DNA of 64,000 bases from Anaerolineales bacterium UBA3905 (GCA_002391565.1 DGFH01000301.1:8755-72754), one strand, 5' to 3'. Positions 39,505 through 50,094 are shown, counted from the first letter of the stretch. The notes: generated from the letters alone by a model not told the origin. Program-made: numbers and translations.

Positions 39505-42500
39505 ATGCAATCGAATACAGCAACCAGACGGAAATTCACAGGGCTGAGTATCCTCACGCTGCTGGTGATGCTGACCGCAGCGACGATAGCGCCAGCCACG
39601 ACTCAGGCGCAAGGCGGCGCTCCGGTGCTGGCGTTGTCGCATAGCGTCAGCCAGGAGCCATTGCTTAGCGGGCAAGTGGCCTTCACGTTAAACGTGCGCA
39701 ACAACGGCGCCGTCGCTGTGACCGATCGCGGCTACAACCTGACCATCACCGACACCTTGCCCGTTGGCCTCACCTATGTCAGCGCCGATCCGGCGCCCAC
39801 CAACGTCACCCGCCAGGCGGACGGCGCAACCGCGTTGACGTGGGATAACATCGCCGACCTGGAGGCCGGCGAAAGCCTGAGCATCAACATAATCGCTTCC
39901 CTGGCGAACACGGTGACGGTCGCCAACGACATGGTGAACCGCGCTGGCGCCAAAGTGAACACGATGCCCGACAACAGCGGCGCCTGGGTGACAGCCTTCA
40001 GCGAGTTGTCCACGCGCCCACAGGCGATCGACATCGAAGCCAGCATTCTGCAATCCACCGCCGACGAACAGGCGACGGGCGCCGGTGAATATGCTACGGC
40101 GCCAGGTCAGAAAGCTGGCGCGGATTGGCCCTTCCAGGTGCGGGTCACTGTACGTAATAACAATGTGGGCGCAACCAGCAACGTCGTCGCGCGCGTCACG
40201 CTGCCAGCAGGTCTGGCTTATCTGGGCAATGTCACAATCAGCCCGAACCCGAACAGTGTCTCAACCACACCGACGCTGACGCGCAAACCGGGCGGTGCGC
40301 TGGAGCTAAGCTGGGCGCTGGGCAACCTCACGACCGCACAATACGCCACCCCGCTTGTGATCACCTTCCAAACTGCCATTCCTTACCGCTATCGCAGCAA
40401 CGCAGATACTGCAGCGGGCGCCGGCCCCTATGCCGGGCCAATGAGTGGCGAGATCATCCCGGAAGATGCAGTAATGGCGGTGCTCTATGAAGCCAGTGGC
40501 GCCTACGCCAACGCTCCGACGGCGGATGGCTCAGAATCGACGCCAGACGACGACCCGCCTGCGCAGACGACCGCCGAGATCATGACGGTGGACAAGAACG
40601 CCTCACCCACCACCGTCGGCATCGGCACGGAAGTCACCTTCTCACTCACCTACTACGTCTCCGAGTACTACACCGTCACCAATGCCTCGCTGGTGGATGT
40701 CCTGCCCGATGGGATGATTTACGTCGATGGCAGCGCCAACCTGACGCCGGTCAGCGTGACGCCGGGCTTGCCGGGCGCCGGTCAGACCACCATCGTCTGG
40801 GCGCTGCCCGCCGAAGCAACGACGCCGGGCGCCAGCGCCGCCGTCACCTTCCGTGCACTGGTCGACACCACCTACGAGGCGGCGCCGCTCACCGGTCAAC
40901 CCATCGTCTCCGGCGACAGCCTGACCAACCGCGTCACCCTCAGCGGCGACTGGGCGGATGCAGTGACAGCGGAGCGGCTGGGCGCGTTGACGCCCGATGT
41001 CGCTTCCGCCACGGTCAACACACGCATGCCGGGCTTCAATAAGGAGGTCTTCAACCCGTTGACGCAGCAATGGGGGAGCAGCGTCGACGCCTATGTCGGC
41101 GACACCGTGACCTTCCGCCTGACCTACGCCAGCGCCGCCGACATCGACGCCAGGAACATCATCATCCGCGACTTCCTGCCGCGCGGCATGACCTACATCG
41201 ACGGCAGCGCCACGCACACCGTCAACGGGACATTCAGCAACGGAAGCAGCTGCACTGCCGCGCCACAGTCGCCCACAGTGGGCACGCTGGGCGGGCTGCA
41301 ATATCTGGAGTGGCGGTTGTGCAACGCTGCGCGCGGCGCCACCTGGGAGGCGCAAATTCAGGCGCGCGTTGGGCCGGAGCCGAACGTACAACCAGGCTGG
41401 ATCGTCGCCAACTTTGGCAAGCTGAGCGGCGCCAACAGTTACGGCGAGAATTACAGCCTGCGCGCAATGGCGATCACCAACTACAAAGCGCCGCGCCTGG
41501 TGCTGACCAAAAGCGCCACGCCCAGCAGCAACCTGCAGGCCGGCAGCGTCATCAACTACAGCATTTCGGTGCTCAACGTTGGAGAAGCCACCGCCTACAA
41601 TTTGAGTGTAATCGACACCGTGCCAGCGTCGCTGATCATCCCCAACAGCGGCGGCTCCGGGGCGCCCAACGCTGCCACTTACACAGCCACCGCAGGCGAC
41701 CCGGCCTCGGGTGCGGGCGGCGTGCTCATCTGGACGACGGTCGGTGCGCTGGCGCCGGGACAGACGCAGACCTTCACCTACCAGGCAACGGTGGCGGCAG
41801 GCTTGCCCGCCGGCGCAGCGCTCAACAACTTGGCGAGTGTGGCGTACAACAGCCGCAGCGATAACCAGGGACACGCCGTCACCCACAGCAGCAATGTCGA
41901 TGATGACCAGACCGACGACATCACGGTCTACATCAAGAACCTGACGATTACCAAGACCGGCGCCCGCGTTGGTGGCGAGGGTGCGGCGGAACAGGTCACC
42001 ATCGGCGACACCATGCGCTGGACGCTGACCGTCACCGTGCCTACCGGCGTCATCGCCTACTGGCCTGTCGTCGAGGAAAATGACCTGCCGCCAGGCTTCA
42101 ACTACGTCGCCGGCAGCCGCGCCATTGCAGGCGCCAGCTTCGACGACGCGCATCACACCGCCAACCCCAAGATCAGCACGAACCCGACCGACCTGCGCTT
42201 TTATCTGAACACGGTCGACAATACGGCGGGGTCAACCCCTTACGTCTTCACGCTGACCTTCGACGCCATCGTCACCGGTGTGCGCGCCGACCAGCCGACG
42301 ACGATTTACTACACCAACAACACGGTGCTCAACGACGCCCTCAACACGACCTACATCGGCTGGTATGACTCGATCAACGGCTACAATGGCAGCGGCTACG
42401 CCTACGACGCCGGCTTCGAGACCAACCGCATCGATCGCCGCAGCCCGCGTGGACGCTTCACCGCCAAAGTGCGCCAGCCCTATCTGACTATCCAGAAGGT

Positions 42501-45500
42501 GGCGTCCAACAATCGCATCGGCGCAGGTGACATCATTACCTACACAGTGGTGGTGCGCAACCAGGGCTACGCCAGCGCCTACGACATGAAGCTGCGCGAT
42601 GTCCTGCCCGCCGATCTGACCTTTATCGGCATCGACTCGACTCAACAACCTGACAATACAACCCTCACGCCGACTACCGCCAGTGGCGCTGCCTACGCCT
42701 ACCTGATCAACCGCCTGGACGCCGGCGCGTCGGTGACGATTGTCTATCGGGCGCAGGTGAACGCCAACGTCCCGTCGGACTCATCGCTCACCAACACGGC
42801 CTCGGTGGAGAGCTACTCCACCCAGCCCGGCAGCGCCGCCGTCGAACGCAGCTACACCGGCCCGCGCACGACGGCCAGCGTCCACACGCCGCAGGGTGGC
42901 ATCCGCAAGACAGTGACTGCCAATGAACTCACCTACGGCGGCACGCTTGTCTACACTTTGACGGTGCCAGGCGAACCGATCAACGCCACCATGTACAACG
43001 TCGTCGTGACCGATACAGTAGACAGCCGCTTCGAGATTCTCAACGTCGCCAACGGCGCCGTCAACGGCAATGTTGTAAGCGCTGCATTCGTTGCCATCCC
43101 ACCGAACACACAGCAGCAGATTGCGATCACCGTGCGTTTACCCGAAAACAGCGTCACTGCCGCCGACTACGTGGACGCCACCCCTGCAGAGTTCCGCGAT
43201 CTCGTGCTGCTTCAGAGCGGCGGGGTCGGTGCAGCGTCACTTGTCGATCCGCTGGCGCCGGGGACGCTGCTCTACAACCGGGCGTATGTGCACTACGACA
43301 AAGGCGGCGTGAAAGGTTCCAACACTGTCTCCAACCGCATCGTGACGCCAGCGCTGGTCGTCGAACATCAGGCGGCGCAGATCGAAGCCGCGGCCGGCTC
43401 CCTGGTCGACTACACGGTCAGGGTGCACAACGTGGGCAACGGCTACGCCGAGAATCTGCTCCTCGATGTGACGCTGCCTGCCAACCTGCAGTTTGAGGTC
43501 GGCACAGCAATGCTCGATGGCGCACCCTTTGCCATTGGCGGGTTGACCGGGCTGGCGCTGCCAAATCTCCCAGGCGAAAGCTCACACATCCTGACCTTCC
43601 AGGCGCGTGTGCTTGCCGTCGAGGCGGGCGTTGGCTACCAGAGCACGGCGCACGCCGTTGGCACGGACAGCCGCGGCCAGGCCATCGTGGCCGACAACAG
43701 CGCCCGCATCCCGGAGGACATCGATCCTGACGACACAGCGACCACGCGCATCTTCGGCCCGCTCGACTGGGACAACGCCAGCACCTACGTTGCCTTCGAA
43801 GACCTCAAGAACGTTGGCTGGTCAGATTGGGATTACAACGACTTTATCGTGAAGATCGCCGTGGCGCGCGGCAAGACCAGCGATGGCAACCTGGCCGCCC
43901 TGCGACTCGACTATGAAGCCATGGCGCGCGGCGCCTCGTACAATCATCGCTTCCTGCATGGGTTGCCCATCTACGGCGGCGGCAGCTATGCGCTGGCAGT
44001 GCGCAACGCTGATGGACAGGTCATCAGCACACAGAGCGGTGATTTCACCACCGATGAACCGGCCTTTGCTGTCTTCGAGCGTACGCAACAGGCGCTGCCC
44101 TTACAAAGCGGCATCACCGACAACCGCTACAAGCTCTTCACCAACACGGCGCCTATGCAGACCTGGGTGCAGAAAGGCTACACTGCACAGTTGCAGGTTG
44201 TGCTGGCTGACCCGACGCAAAATCTGATCGATGCACTGCCGCCGTTGCCCTGGGATCCCTACCTGGAGGTCATCAACACCAACCAGACCATCCACCTGGT
44301 GCAACCTGGCCACACTGGCAACACGCAGGTGGTCAACAGCAACTGGGACCCGAACAGCCCGTTGATCGGCTTTGACTTGCCGCTGGCGTATGTCTTTGAC
44401 ACGCGCTGGAAGTGGCCGCAGGAGTTCCTGGGCATCTGGAATGTCTACCCGGATTATGTACAGTACGAACTCTCGGATGGCTTCACGAACCAGAACTGGT
44501 GGGACCCCAATGTTGCCACCACCCACATGGAATACGCCTGGATGGGCGGCGCGCTGGCGGTCATGGCGGCGCAGCTCAACCAGGTGCAGGCGAACCCATC
44601 GCGCTACTACGCGGCGCCAGTGGTCGCCGACCTGGATGGCGACGGCTCGCCCGAAATCATCGTGGGCAATCTGGTCAAGTGGCAGGTGGAAGTCTACAAC
44701 AGCAACGGCCGCATGCGCAGCGGCTGGCCGCAACTTCTGCGCAGCGGAGTGAAGACAGCCGCAGGCGTCGGCGATCTCAACGGCGACGGCAAGCTGGACG
44801 TGGTCGTCGGCGATCTGCGCGGCTACCTGCACGCCTTCAACGCCGACGGCACGCGGCTGGCAGGCTGGAGCAGCCAGGGCGTCAAGCTCGGCGACCGCCC
44901 CGATGCGGAGTATCGTTTGCTGGCGCAACCGCAGGTGGTCGATCTGGATCAGAACGGCGCACGTGAGATCGTTGTAGCGCTCTCCGACTCCAAGCTTTAC
45001 GTCTACGAAGCAAACGGCGCCCTGCGCGCCGGCTGGCCTGTCTCGCTAGGCGACGCGCCGGATATCTACGGCAGCCATGTCATCGACAGCGCGCCGGTGA
45101 TCGCCGACATCGACGGTGATGGTCAGCAAGAGATCATCGTTGGCTCCTACGACCACAACCTCTACGTCTACCGCGCCAACGGTCAACTTGTCTGGAAATA
45201 TGAGACGCGCGACGTGATCATGAGCACAGCGGCGGTGGGCGATGTGGCGCCCGGCTCCCCCGGTCTGGAGATCGTGATTGGCTCGGGCGACCGCTTCATC
45301 TACTTGCTGAGCAGCAGCGGGCAGTTGCTGTGGAAGCGCGCCACCGGCTGGATCGTGCGTTCGTCGCCGCTGCTGGTGGACATCGACGGCGACGGTGCGC
45401 TGGAGATCGTAGTCGGCAGCGACGACAAGAAGGTCTGGGCATGGCGCAACAACGGCGACCGGCTGACCGGCTGGCCCCAGACCACCGGCGCGGCTGTCTC

Positions 45501-45768
45501 CTCGTCGCCCATCACCGGCGACGTAGATCACGACGGTCAGCCCGAAATCGTGGTCGGTTCGGACGATGGTTATGTCTATGTCTGGAACGCCGATGGTTCG
45601 GCGCCGAAGGAGTGGCCGAAGGACGCTGGCTATCCGATCAAGAGCGCGCCGGCTTTGCTAAACGCCGACAGTGACGTCGAGTTGGAGGTGGTAGCCGCCA
45701 CCTACGAGGGTGCAATCAAGATTCTGGGCGGGCCACTGCCAACTTACCTGCCGTTGATCCGGCGGTAA
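39505..45768 (+). CDS. Giant secreted DUF11-repeat protein with DUF4114-like and FG-GAP domains
   Basis: 2087 residues from the ATG at 39505 (GGAG 8 nt upstream); ATGs at 39499 and 39421 are also in frame. The signal peptide is LSILTLLVMLTAATIAPA, cut near TTQAQ. Residues ~35-1400 hold about ten DUF11-type units, each with a core like VTDTLPVGLTYVS, IRDFLPRGMTYIDGS or LRDVLPADLTFIG. Near 1412-1455 is a DUF4114-like calcium/aspartate motif (VAFEDLKNVGWSDWDYNDFI). From about 1705 to 2078 an FG-GAP/VCBS-like propeller repeats DLDGDGSPEIIVGN-type blades. The last residues are TYLPLIRR. Likely a surface or matrix protein. Confidence 0.88.
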   Translation: MQSNTATRRKFTGLSILTLLVMLTAATIAPATTQAQGGAPVLALSHSVSQEPLLSGQVAFTLNVRNNGAVAVTDRGYNLTITDTLPVGLTYVSADPAPTNVTRQADGATALTWDNIADLEAGESLSINIIASLANTVTVANDMVNRAGAKVNTMPDNSGAWVTAFSELSTRPQAIDIEASILQSTADEQATGAGEYATAPGQKAGADWPFQVRVTVRNNNVGATSNVVARVTLPAGLAYLGNVTISPNPNSVSTTPTLTRKPGGALELSWALGNLTTAQYATPLVITFQTAIPYRYRSNADTAAGAGPYAGPMSGEIIPEDAVMAVLYEASGAYANAPTADGSESTPDDDPPAQTTAEIMTVDKNASPTTVGIGTEVTFSLTYYVSEYYTVTNASLVDVLPDGMIYVDGSANLTPVSVTPGLPGAGQTTIVWALPAEATTPGASAAVTFRALVDTTYEAAPLTGQPIVSGDSLTNRVTLSGDWADAVTAERLGALTPDVASATVNTRMPGFNKEVFNPLTQQWGSSVDAYVGDTVTFRLTYASAADIDARNIIIRDFLPRGMTYIDGSATHTVNGTFSNGSSCTAAPQSPTVGTLGGLQYLEWRLCNAARGATWEAQIQARVGPEPNVQPGWIVANFGKLSGANSYGENYSLRAMAITNYKAPRLVLTKSATPSSNLQAGSVINYSISVLNVGEATAYNLSVIDTVPASLIIPNSGGSGAPNAATYTATAGDPASGAGGVLIWTTVGALAPGQTQTFTYQATVAAGLPAGAALNNLASVAYNSRSDNQGHAVTHSSNVDDDQTDDITVYIKNLTITKTGARVGGEGAAEQVTIGDTMRWTLTVTVPTGVIAYWPVVEENDLPPGFNYVAGSRAIAGASFDDAHHTANPKISTNPTDLRFYLNTVDNTAGSTPYVFTLTFDAIVTGVRADQPTTIYYTNNTVLNDALNTTYIGWYDSINGYNGSGYAYDAGFETNRIDRRSPRGRFTAKVRQPYLTIQKVASNNRIGAGDIITYTVVVRNQGYASAYDMKLRDVLPADLTFIGIDSTQQPDNTTLTPTTASGAAYAYLINRLDAGASVTIVYRAQVNANVPSDSSLTNTASVESYSTQPGSAAVERSYTGPRTTASVHTPQGGIRKTVTANELTYGGTLVYTLTVPGEPINATMYNVVVTDTVDSRFEILNVANGAVNGNVVSAAFVAIPPNTQQQIAITVRLPENSVTAADYVDATPAEFRDLVLLQSGGVGAASLVDPLAPGTLLYNRAYVHYDKGGVKGSNTVSNRIVTPALVVEHQAAQIEAAAGSLVDYTVRVHNVGNGYAENLLLDVTLPANLQFEVGTAMLDGAPFAIGGLTGLALPNLPGESSHILTFQARVLAVEAGVGYQSTAHAVGTDSRGQAIVADNSARIPEDIDPDDTATTRIFGPLDWDNASTYVAFEDLKNVGWSDWDYNDFIVKIAVARGKTSDGNLAALRLDYEAMARGASYNHRFLHGLPIYGGGSYALAVRNADGQVISTQSGDFTTDEPAFAVFERTQQALPLQSGITDNRYKLFTNTAPMQTWVQKGYTAQLQVVLADPTQNLIDALPPLPWDPYLEVINTNQTIHLVQPGHTGNTQVVNSNWDPNSPLIGFDLPLAYVFDTRWKWPQEFLGIWNVYPDYVQYELSDGFTNQNWWDPNVATTHMEYAWMGGALAVMAAQLNQVQANPSRYYAAPVVADLDGDGSPEIIVGNLVKWQVEVYNSNGRMRSGWPQLLRSGVKTAAGVGDLNGDGKLDVVVGDLRGYLHAFNADGTRLAGWSSQGVKLGDRPDAEYRLLAQPQVVDLDQNGAREIVVALSDSKLYVYEANGALRAGWPVSLGDAPDIYGSHVIDSAPVIADIDGDGQQEIIVGSYDHNLYVYRANGQLVWKYETRDVIMSTAAVGDVAPGSPGLEIVIGSGDRFIYLLSSSGQLLWKRATGWIVRSSPLLVDIDGDGALEIVVGSDDKKVWAWRNNGDRLTGWPQTTGAAVSSSPITGDVDHDGQPEIVVGSDDGYVYVWNADGSAPKEWPKDAGYPIKSAPALLNADSDVELEVVAATYEGAIKILGGPLPTYLPLIRR

Positions 45769-45809
45769 GCGCGTTGCGCTCCGGCGCAACGGTCGCGCAT
45801 GTAGGATCG

Positions 45810-45844
45810 AATCAACCAGGTTTCTCGGCGAAACCTGGTTGATT
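45810..45844. terminator. Bidirectional terminator
   Basis: Perfect 15-bp stem aatcaaccaggtttc / gaaacctggttgatt with a 5-nt loop, followed by TATTTC. It lies between convergent genes and overlaps the last codons and stop of the minus-strand ligase gene. A second small hairpin, cgttgcgc/gcgcaacg, precedes it at about 45772-45791. Confidence 0.85.
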
Positions 45845-46984
45845 TATTTCTGCCAGCGTCGCCGTGCGGTCGATCTTGCCGGTCGGCGTCTCGGCGAAAC
45901 GAGAAGCATAGAGCACCTGGCGCGGGGCATGGTGGCGCGGCAACGCCTGGCTTGCCGCCCACCGGAGTTGTTGCCACTGATCTTCCTGCAGGGCAGCGCC
46001 TTCGATCACAAGCGTCACCACCTGACCCAACCGGTCGTCGGGCAAACCGGCGACAAAATAGCGACGCCGCGCCAACCCCAACTCCGGCTGATCGGCGCCG
46101 ATGGTCGCCAGCGCCGCCTCCACGCTTTCGACGTGCACCTTGACGCCGCCGCTGTTGATCACATTATCCCAACGCCCAATCCAGATGAAGGCGCCGTCGG
46201 CCTGCAACTCGACGAGATCGTTAGTCTGCACCATCACATCGTCGGTCATCGGGCCGCACAGATGCAGACAACTGCGAGCGTCGACGCCGGTGATGACGCC
46301 GGGCAACGGAACAAAGGCAGGCGACGCGTTCGGCCCGTTGAGCCGCCGCAGCGCCACGTGGGTGGCGGTCTCCGTCATGCCATAGGTGTGGTGCACGGGC
46401 GCAGCGAGTTGACGAATCTGCGCTTCCAACGCGGGTATGAGTGGCCCGCCGCCGACCAGGATGGCGTGCATGGCATCCAGCCGACGGCGATAGCGAAAGG
46501 CCTGGGTTGTGTCGTCAGGAAAGCAAGAGTCGTTGTGCGCTGTCAGCGCCAGATCAAGCAACGTCTGCATCTGCAACGGCACGAATGCCGCAAAGTCGAT
46601 AGCGATCTCCTCCGGTAGCCCAGCCAGTGGATCGGCGGATGGTGCAACGATCACCAGGTTCAGCCCCAGCTCAAAGCCGCGCACCAACATCATGCGTCCG
46701 GCAATGTACTGTACAGGCAGACAGACCAGCGCCGTCATTCCCGCCCTCAGCCCCAGAGCGGCGCCGGTGGCGCATGCGCTGGCGATCATTTGACGGCGGC
46801 GCAACTGGATCGGTCTGGGCGCGCCCGTCGATCCGGAAGTGTGCACGGTGAACTCGCCATCCCCACGCAACCAGGCGCGGGTAAACTCGCGCACAGCATT
46901 GACCTGTGCAGCGTTGACGGGATCAGCATCGCATGCCGCAACATCCTCCGCCAGCTGCCACCGTCCATCGATCCAGAGCTTCAC
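45812..46984 (-). CDS. AMP-binding (acyl-CoA synthetase/MenE-like) enzyme
   Basis: 390 residues from the GTG at 46984, chosen for GAGGT 5 nt upstream. A longer ATG reading adds a Lys/Arg-rich leader. The AMP-binding P-loop is FTVHTSGSTGAPRPIQL. Adenylate-site motifs are HHTYGMTETATHVAL and GRWDNVINSGGVKVH, and the catalytic Lys is in ETPTGKIDR. It is short for the family (MenE ~450), with a reduced N-terminal region. O-succinylbenzoate-CoA ligase is the closest pattern, but no menaquinone gene is adjacent. It diverges from the FAD oxidase. Confidence 0.82.
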   Translation of the reverse strand: MKLWIDGRWQLAEDVAACDADPVNAAQVNAVREFTRAWLRGDGEFTVHTSGSTGAPRPIQLRRRQMIASACATGAALGLRAGMTALVCLPVQYIAGRMMLVRGFELGLNLVIVAPSADPLAGLPEEIAIDFAAFVPLQMQTLLDLALTAHNDSCFPDDTTQAFRYRRRLDAMHAILVGGGPLIPALEAQIRQLAAPVHHTYGMTETATHVALRRLNGPNASPAFVPLPGVITGVDARSCLHLCGPMTDDVMVQTNDLVELQADGAFIWIGRWDNVINSGGVKVHVESVEAALATIGADQPELGLARRRYFVAGLPDDRLGQVVTLVIEGAALQEDQWQQLRWAASQALPRHHAPRQVLYASRFAETPTGKIDRTATLAEINQPGFAEKPG

Positions 46985-47051
46985 CGGCCACCTCTTTCTT
47001 TGCTGCTTTCTTTGCCGCCATTTTTGCTCATCATGATCGTGCATTTTCGCA

Positions 47052-47101
47052 TTGGCTGGTAGGCAACGCACAATATGATATGCTATCGAATAGTGCGTCA
47101 A
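47052..47101. promoter_or_regulatory. Overlapping divergent promoters
   Basis: + strand: TTGGCT (47052-47057), 16 bp, TATGAT (47074-47079) toward the FAD oxidase. Minus strand: TTGACG (47096-47101), 17 bp, TCATAT (47073-47078) toward the ligase. The two -10 boxes coincide, so only one polymerase can bind at a time. Confidence 0.45.
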
Positions 47102-47114
47102 GCCATTTTTGTCA

Positions 47115-47149
47115 TTTGATCCCTTTGATTGATCCATTTGATCGATCCA
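47115..47149. repeat. Short tandem repeat in divergent control region
   Basis: TTTGATTGATCCA (47124-47136) and TTTGATCGATCCA (47137-47149), preceded by a partial unit TTTGATCCC (47115-47123). It is placed between the divergent promoters and the FAD-oxidase start, and could be a stacked regulator site. Confidence 0.75.
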
Positions 47150-47195
47150 TGTGAACAGCTATGTTGAGCAACAAAGCAGTGAGAGGAGTCTGAGG

Positions 47196-48482
47196 ATGCA
47201 AGCGTGTGTGATCGGAGCCGGCGTCATAGGCTGCGCAGTGGCGCTGGAATTGCGGCGGCGTGGCTTTGCGGTCACGGTGATCGATAAGAACGGCGACGCT
47301 GGCCATGGTTCGACCTCGTCGTCGTGCGGTATTGTGCGCCGCTTCTATAGCCAGCCCGGCATGATTGCGATGGCGCACGAAGGCTGGCATATCTGGGCGG
47401 AGTGGCGGTCGTTTGTCGGCGACATCGAAGGCGAGTTGATCGAGTTTCCGCGTCCGGGCATGGTCTTCATCCCGCCGCGATTGGATGAAAGTGTGCTGGC
47501 GACAGCGGGTGAGATGCAGCGATTAGGGATCAAGGCGCACGTGCTGTCACACGCCGAAGCCAAAGCGCGCTTCCCCTTTCTCGACCTGAGTTCCTTCTAT
47601 CCCGCCACGCCGGTCGATGATCCGCGCTTCTTTGAGCCAAGCGAACGGCAGTTGGAAGGTGTGGTATGGGAGGAAGATGCCGGTTATGTGGTTTTTCCGG
47701 CGCTGGCGGCGCAGAACCTGCGTCAGGCCGCTACGCGCGCCGGCGTCGAGTTTCGCTTTCACCAGCAGGTCACGGCGATTGAGGCAGGCGCAACACAGCG
47801 CTTCGAGCTGCGGTTGGCAAGCGGCGCCGCGCTGACAACCGACGTCGTCGTGAATGTGGCTGGGCCACATTCCGCCATCGTCAATCGCATGGCAGGGGTC
47901 ACGCTGCCGTTGGAGACGCGCCCACTGCGCCGCGAGGTGCACGCTCAGGCGAATCCACTCTTCGAGCGCGGCGTTTCCCTGCCGATTGTCGGCGATCTGG
48001 ACGGCGGCATCTACTTTCGGCCCGAGTCACGCGGGCGCGACATTATCGTTGGCTCCACCGACCCGCAATGTGATGTGCTGGAATTTGTCGATGACCCCGA
48101 CGCCATCGATCGCAGCATCACACAGTTGTATCGCCAACGCCAGTCGCTGCGTCTGATGAAGCGCATGCCCAGTGTGACAATGGGACGTCCGCGCGGGGTC
48201 GCCGATCTGTACGATGTGACGGTGCAGGATTGGTACCCGATCGTCGATCGCACTGATCTGCCCGGCTATTATGTCTGCATCGGCACAAGCGGCTCGTCGT
48301 TCAAAACGGCGCCCGTGCTCGGCATGTTGACGGCGCAGATCGTCGAGGCGTGCGAGAGTGGGCGCGACACCGACGCCTCGCCGCTGCCATTCGAACTGCC
48401 GCGCATCGGGTGCACGGTGAACACGCAGTTCCTCTCGCGTCATCGCGGCAAGCTGCAAACGACCGCCACCGTGATTGGGTAA
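47196..48482 (+). CDS. FAD-dependent oxidoreductase (DadA/sarcosine-oxidase class)
   Basis: 428 residues from the ATG at 47196 (GAGAGGAG upstream). The N-terminal Rossmann site is [21 protein letters not shown] followed by VTVIDKN. The C-terminal region has [19 protein letters not shown], the FAD-contact segment of D-amino-acid/sarcosine/glycerol-3-phosphate oxidases. The substrate domain includes [20 protein letters not shown]. It probably oxidises a secondary or D-amino acid; the substrate is not identified. It converges with a class-V aminotransferase, with an 18-bp gap. Confidence 0.9.
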   Translation: MQACVIGAGVIGCAVALELRRRGFAVTVIDKNGDAGHGSTSSSCGIVRRFYSQPGMIAMAHEGWHIWAEWRSFVGDIEGELIEFPRPGMVFIPPRLDESVLATAGEMQRLGIKAHVLSHAEAKARFPFLDLSSFYPATPVDDPRFFEPSERQLEGVVWEEDAGYVVFPALAAQNLRQAATRAGVEFRFHQQVTAIEAGATQRFELRLASGAALTTDVVVNVAGPHSAIVNRMAGVTLPLETRPLRREVHAQANPLFERGVSLPIVGDLDGGIYFRPESRGRDIIVGSTDPQCDVLEFVDDPDAIDRSITQLYRQRQSLRLMKRMPSVTMGRPRGVADLYDVTVQDWYPIVDRTDLPGYYVCIGTSGSSFKTAPVLGMLTAQIVEACESGRDTDASPLPFELPRIGCTVNTQFLSRHRGKLQTTATVIG

Positions 48483-48501
48483 CGGCATCCTGTCCTCCGG
48501 G

Positions 48502-50007
48502 CTATGCAGCGTCGCGCTGGCGAACGGCGGCCAGGGTCGGCTCCGGCGCCCAGGGCAAATCGGCAGCGCGACGATCGCGGAACTCCTGGAGAAAGTGCAC
48601 AAAGGCGTAAACATCGGCAAAGTTCGACGCCACCCCCAACGAGACGCGGAGCGTGCTTGGCGTTTTGCCGGTGGCGACATGCAGTAGATCGTAAAATTCG
48701 TAGAAAGAGGAAGGCGGGGCGTCGGTGAAGTAACAGGCCATCTCTGCGCGCGTCAGGCTGTGCGCCACCTCTCCGTCGCCGGGATTGCAAAAACAGCCTG
48801 TGCGCAGTGAGATCAACCGCGCCGCCGCCGCCGCCTCCACGCGGCGAAAGTCGAAATCTTCCCCTGTTGGGTCGCGCAGCGTAAATGCAATCGTCCCGCC
48901 ACGCGCATCGGTGTGCGTCGGGCCGAAGATATGGACAAGCGGCGCGCCGTTGCTGTGCGCCAACGCCGTCATCTGCTCCAGCAGCCAGCCGGTCAAGGCC
49001 ATGACGCGCGCATGAATGGCGTCGATGCCGATGGTCTCGATGTGCCGCAGACCGATCTCTACGGCCGGCAGATTGAGATAATTGACCGTGCCATCCTCGA
49101 AACCCGCAGCGCCGGGAATCAGAGCATGCCAGCCTTCACCCTGCACCGATGTGATCGTGATCGTACCGCCGGCAAACCAGGGGCGGCGGAGTTTAGCAAG
49201 GGCGTGGCGGCGCGCCAGCAGCGCCCCAACCCCGGTCGGATAGCCAAAAATCTTATAGAAAGAGAGCGGCACGAAATCGGGCTTGACCTGACGCAGATCA
49301 AGGCGGTTGGTCGGTGTAAAGGCGGCGCCGTCAAGCAGCACATCCCACCCGCGCACCTGCGCCGCCTCCACCCAATCCAACGGATGCTGCACGCCGCTGA
49401 AGTTGGATTGCGCCGGGAAGGCAAAGAGGTTAGGACGCGCCGGGTCAGCCAGCGCCAAGACATCCAGCACGCGCGCAGTGGGGACGCGCAGATCGGGCAG
49501 GCTAACGGGGATGTAGTGAACACCAGCGCCACGTGCACGCGCGAACTCGCGGATGCCGTTGACCGAATTGTGGTTGTCATAGAGCAGGGCATAGCGACCG
49601 CCCGGCGTAAAAGGATAAGACTCACCCACCAGCTTGAGCGCGCCACTGGCGTTGGGCGTAAAGATCACTGTGTACTCATCAGGATCGGCGTTGAAAAAGT
49701 GCAACACATGCTCACGCGCCTGTTCGACCAGGTGCGTCATCGCCAGCGAAGTGGGGTTCTGTGAATGAGGGTTGCCAAAGACATTGTTCGCCAATAATTC
49801 GTGGTGCTTGCGCAATTGCGACTCGGCGTAGAGGCTGCCACCGGTGTAGTCCAGATAGATGTGGCCGGTGCGATCCAGCCGCGCATAGTCGGTGGCGCGT
49901 AGGGCGTCGAGGTGAGCATGTGCGGCGTAATCGGGATAACGTCGCGTGAAATCCGTCAGCGCCACCGTATAATCAGCAGGCAACACGCGCACAGTGGGCT
50001 GTATCAT
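48502..50007 (-). CDS. Class-V aminotransferase (molybdenum-cofactor-sulfurase-like)
   Basis: 501 residues. The PLP Lys is in LSFYKIFGYPTGVGALLAR, the exact style of Mo-cofactor sulfurases. Also present are LDYTGGSLYAESQL, NPHSQNPTSLAMTHLVEQA and VLLDGAAFTPTNRLDL, with the PLP-ring Asp in the last. The C-terminal small domain ends with RAADLPWAPEPTLA. There is no MOSC domain, so it is a stand-alone aminotransferase-fold domain. It may act as a cysteine desulfurase or on another amino acid. Monocistronic on the minus strand, divergent from the TlpA operon. Confidence 0.85.
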   Translation of the reverse strand: MIQPTVRVLPADYTVALTDFTRRYPDYAAHAHLDALRATDYARLDRTGHIYLDYTGGSLYAESQLRKHHELLANNVFGNPHSQNPTSLAMTHLVEQAREHVLHFFNADPDEYTVIFTPNASGALKLVGESYPFTPGGRYALLYDNHNSVNGIREFARARGAGVHYIPVSLPDLRVPTARVLDVLALADPARPNLFAFPAQSNFSGVQHPLDWVEAAQVRGWDVLLDGAAFTPTNRLDLRQVKPDFVPLSFYKIFGYPTGVGALLARRHALAKLRRPWFAGGTITITSVQGEGWHALIPGAAGFEDGTVNYLNLPAVEIGLRHIETIGIDAIHARVMALTGWLLEQMTALAHSNGAPLVHIFGPTHTDARGGTIAFTLRDPTGEDFDFRRVEAAAAARLISLRTGCFCNPGDGEVAHSLTRAEMACYFTDAPPSSFYEFYDLLHVATGKTPSTLRVSLGVASNFADVYAFVHFLQEFRDRRAADLPWAPEPTLAAVRQRDAA

Positions 50008-50094
50008 GAAATGCCTCCTTGCACAAAGTGGGATGGAATGATTGCCCTGATTCTAACATGGAAGCACTTGCAAGTAACCTTGACGGGCGTCGTT

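Noticed and set aside
40642..42156. 504-codon minus-strand ORF inside the giant secreted protein
   Set aside because: Val/Gly/Asp/His-rich shadow of the DUF11 frame; no start signal or family pattern.
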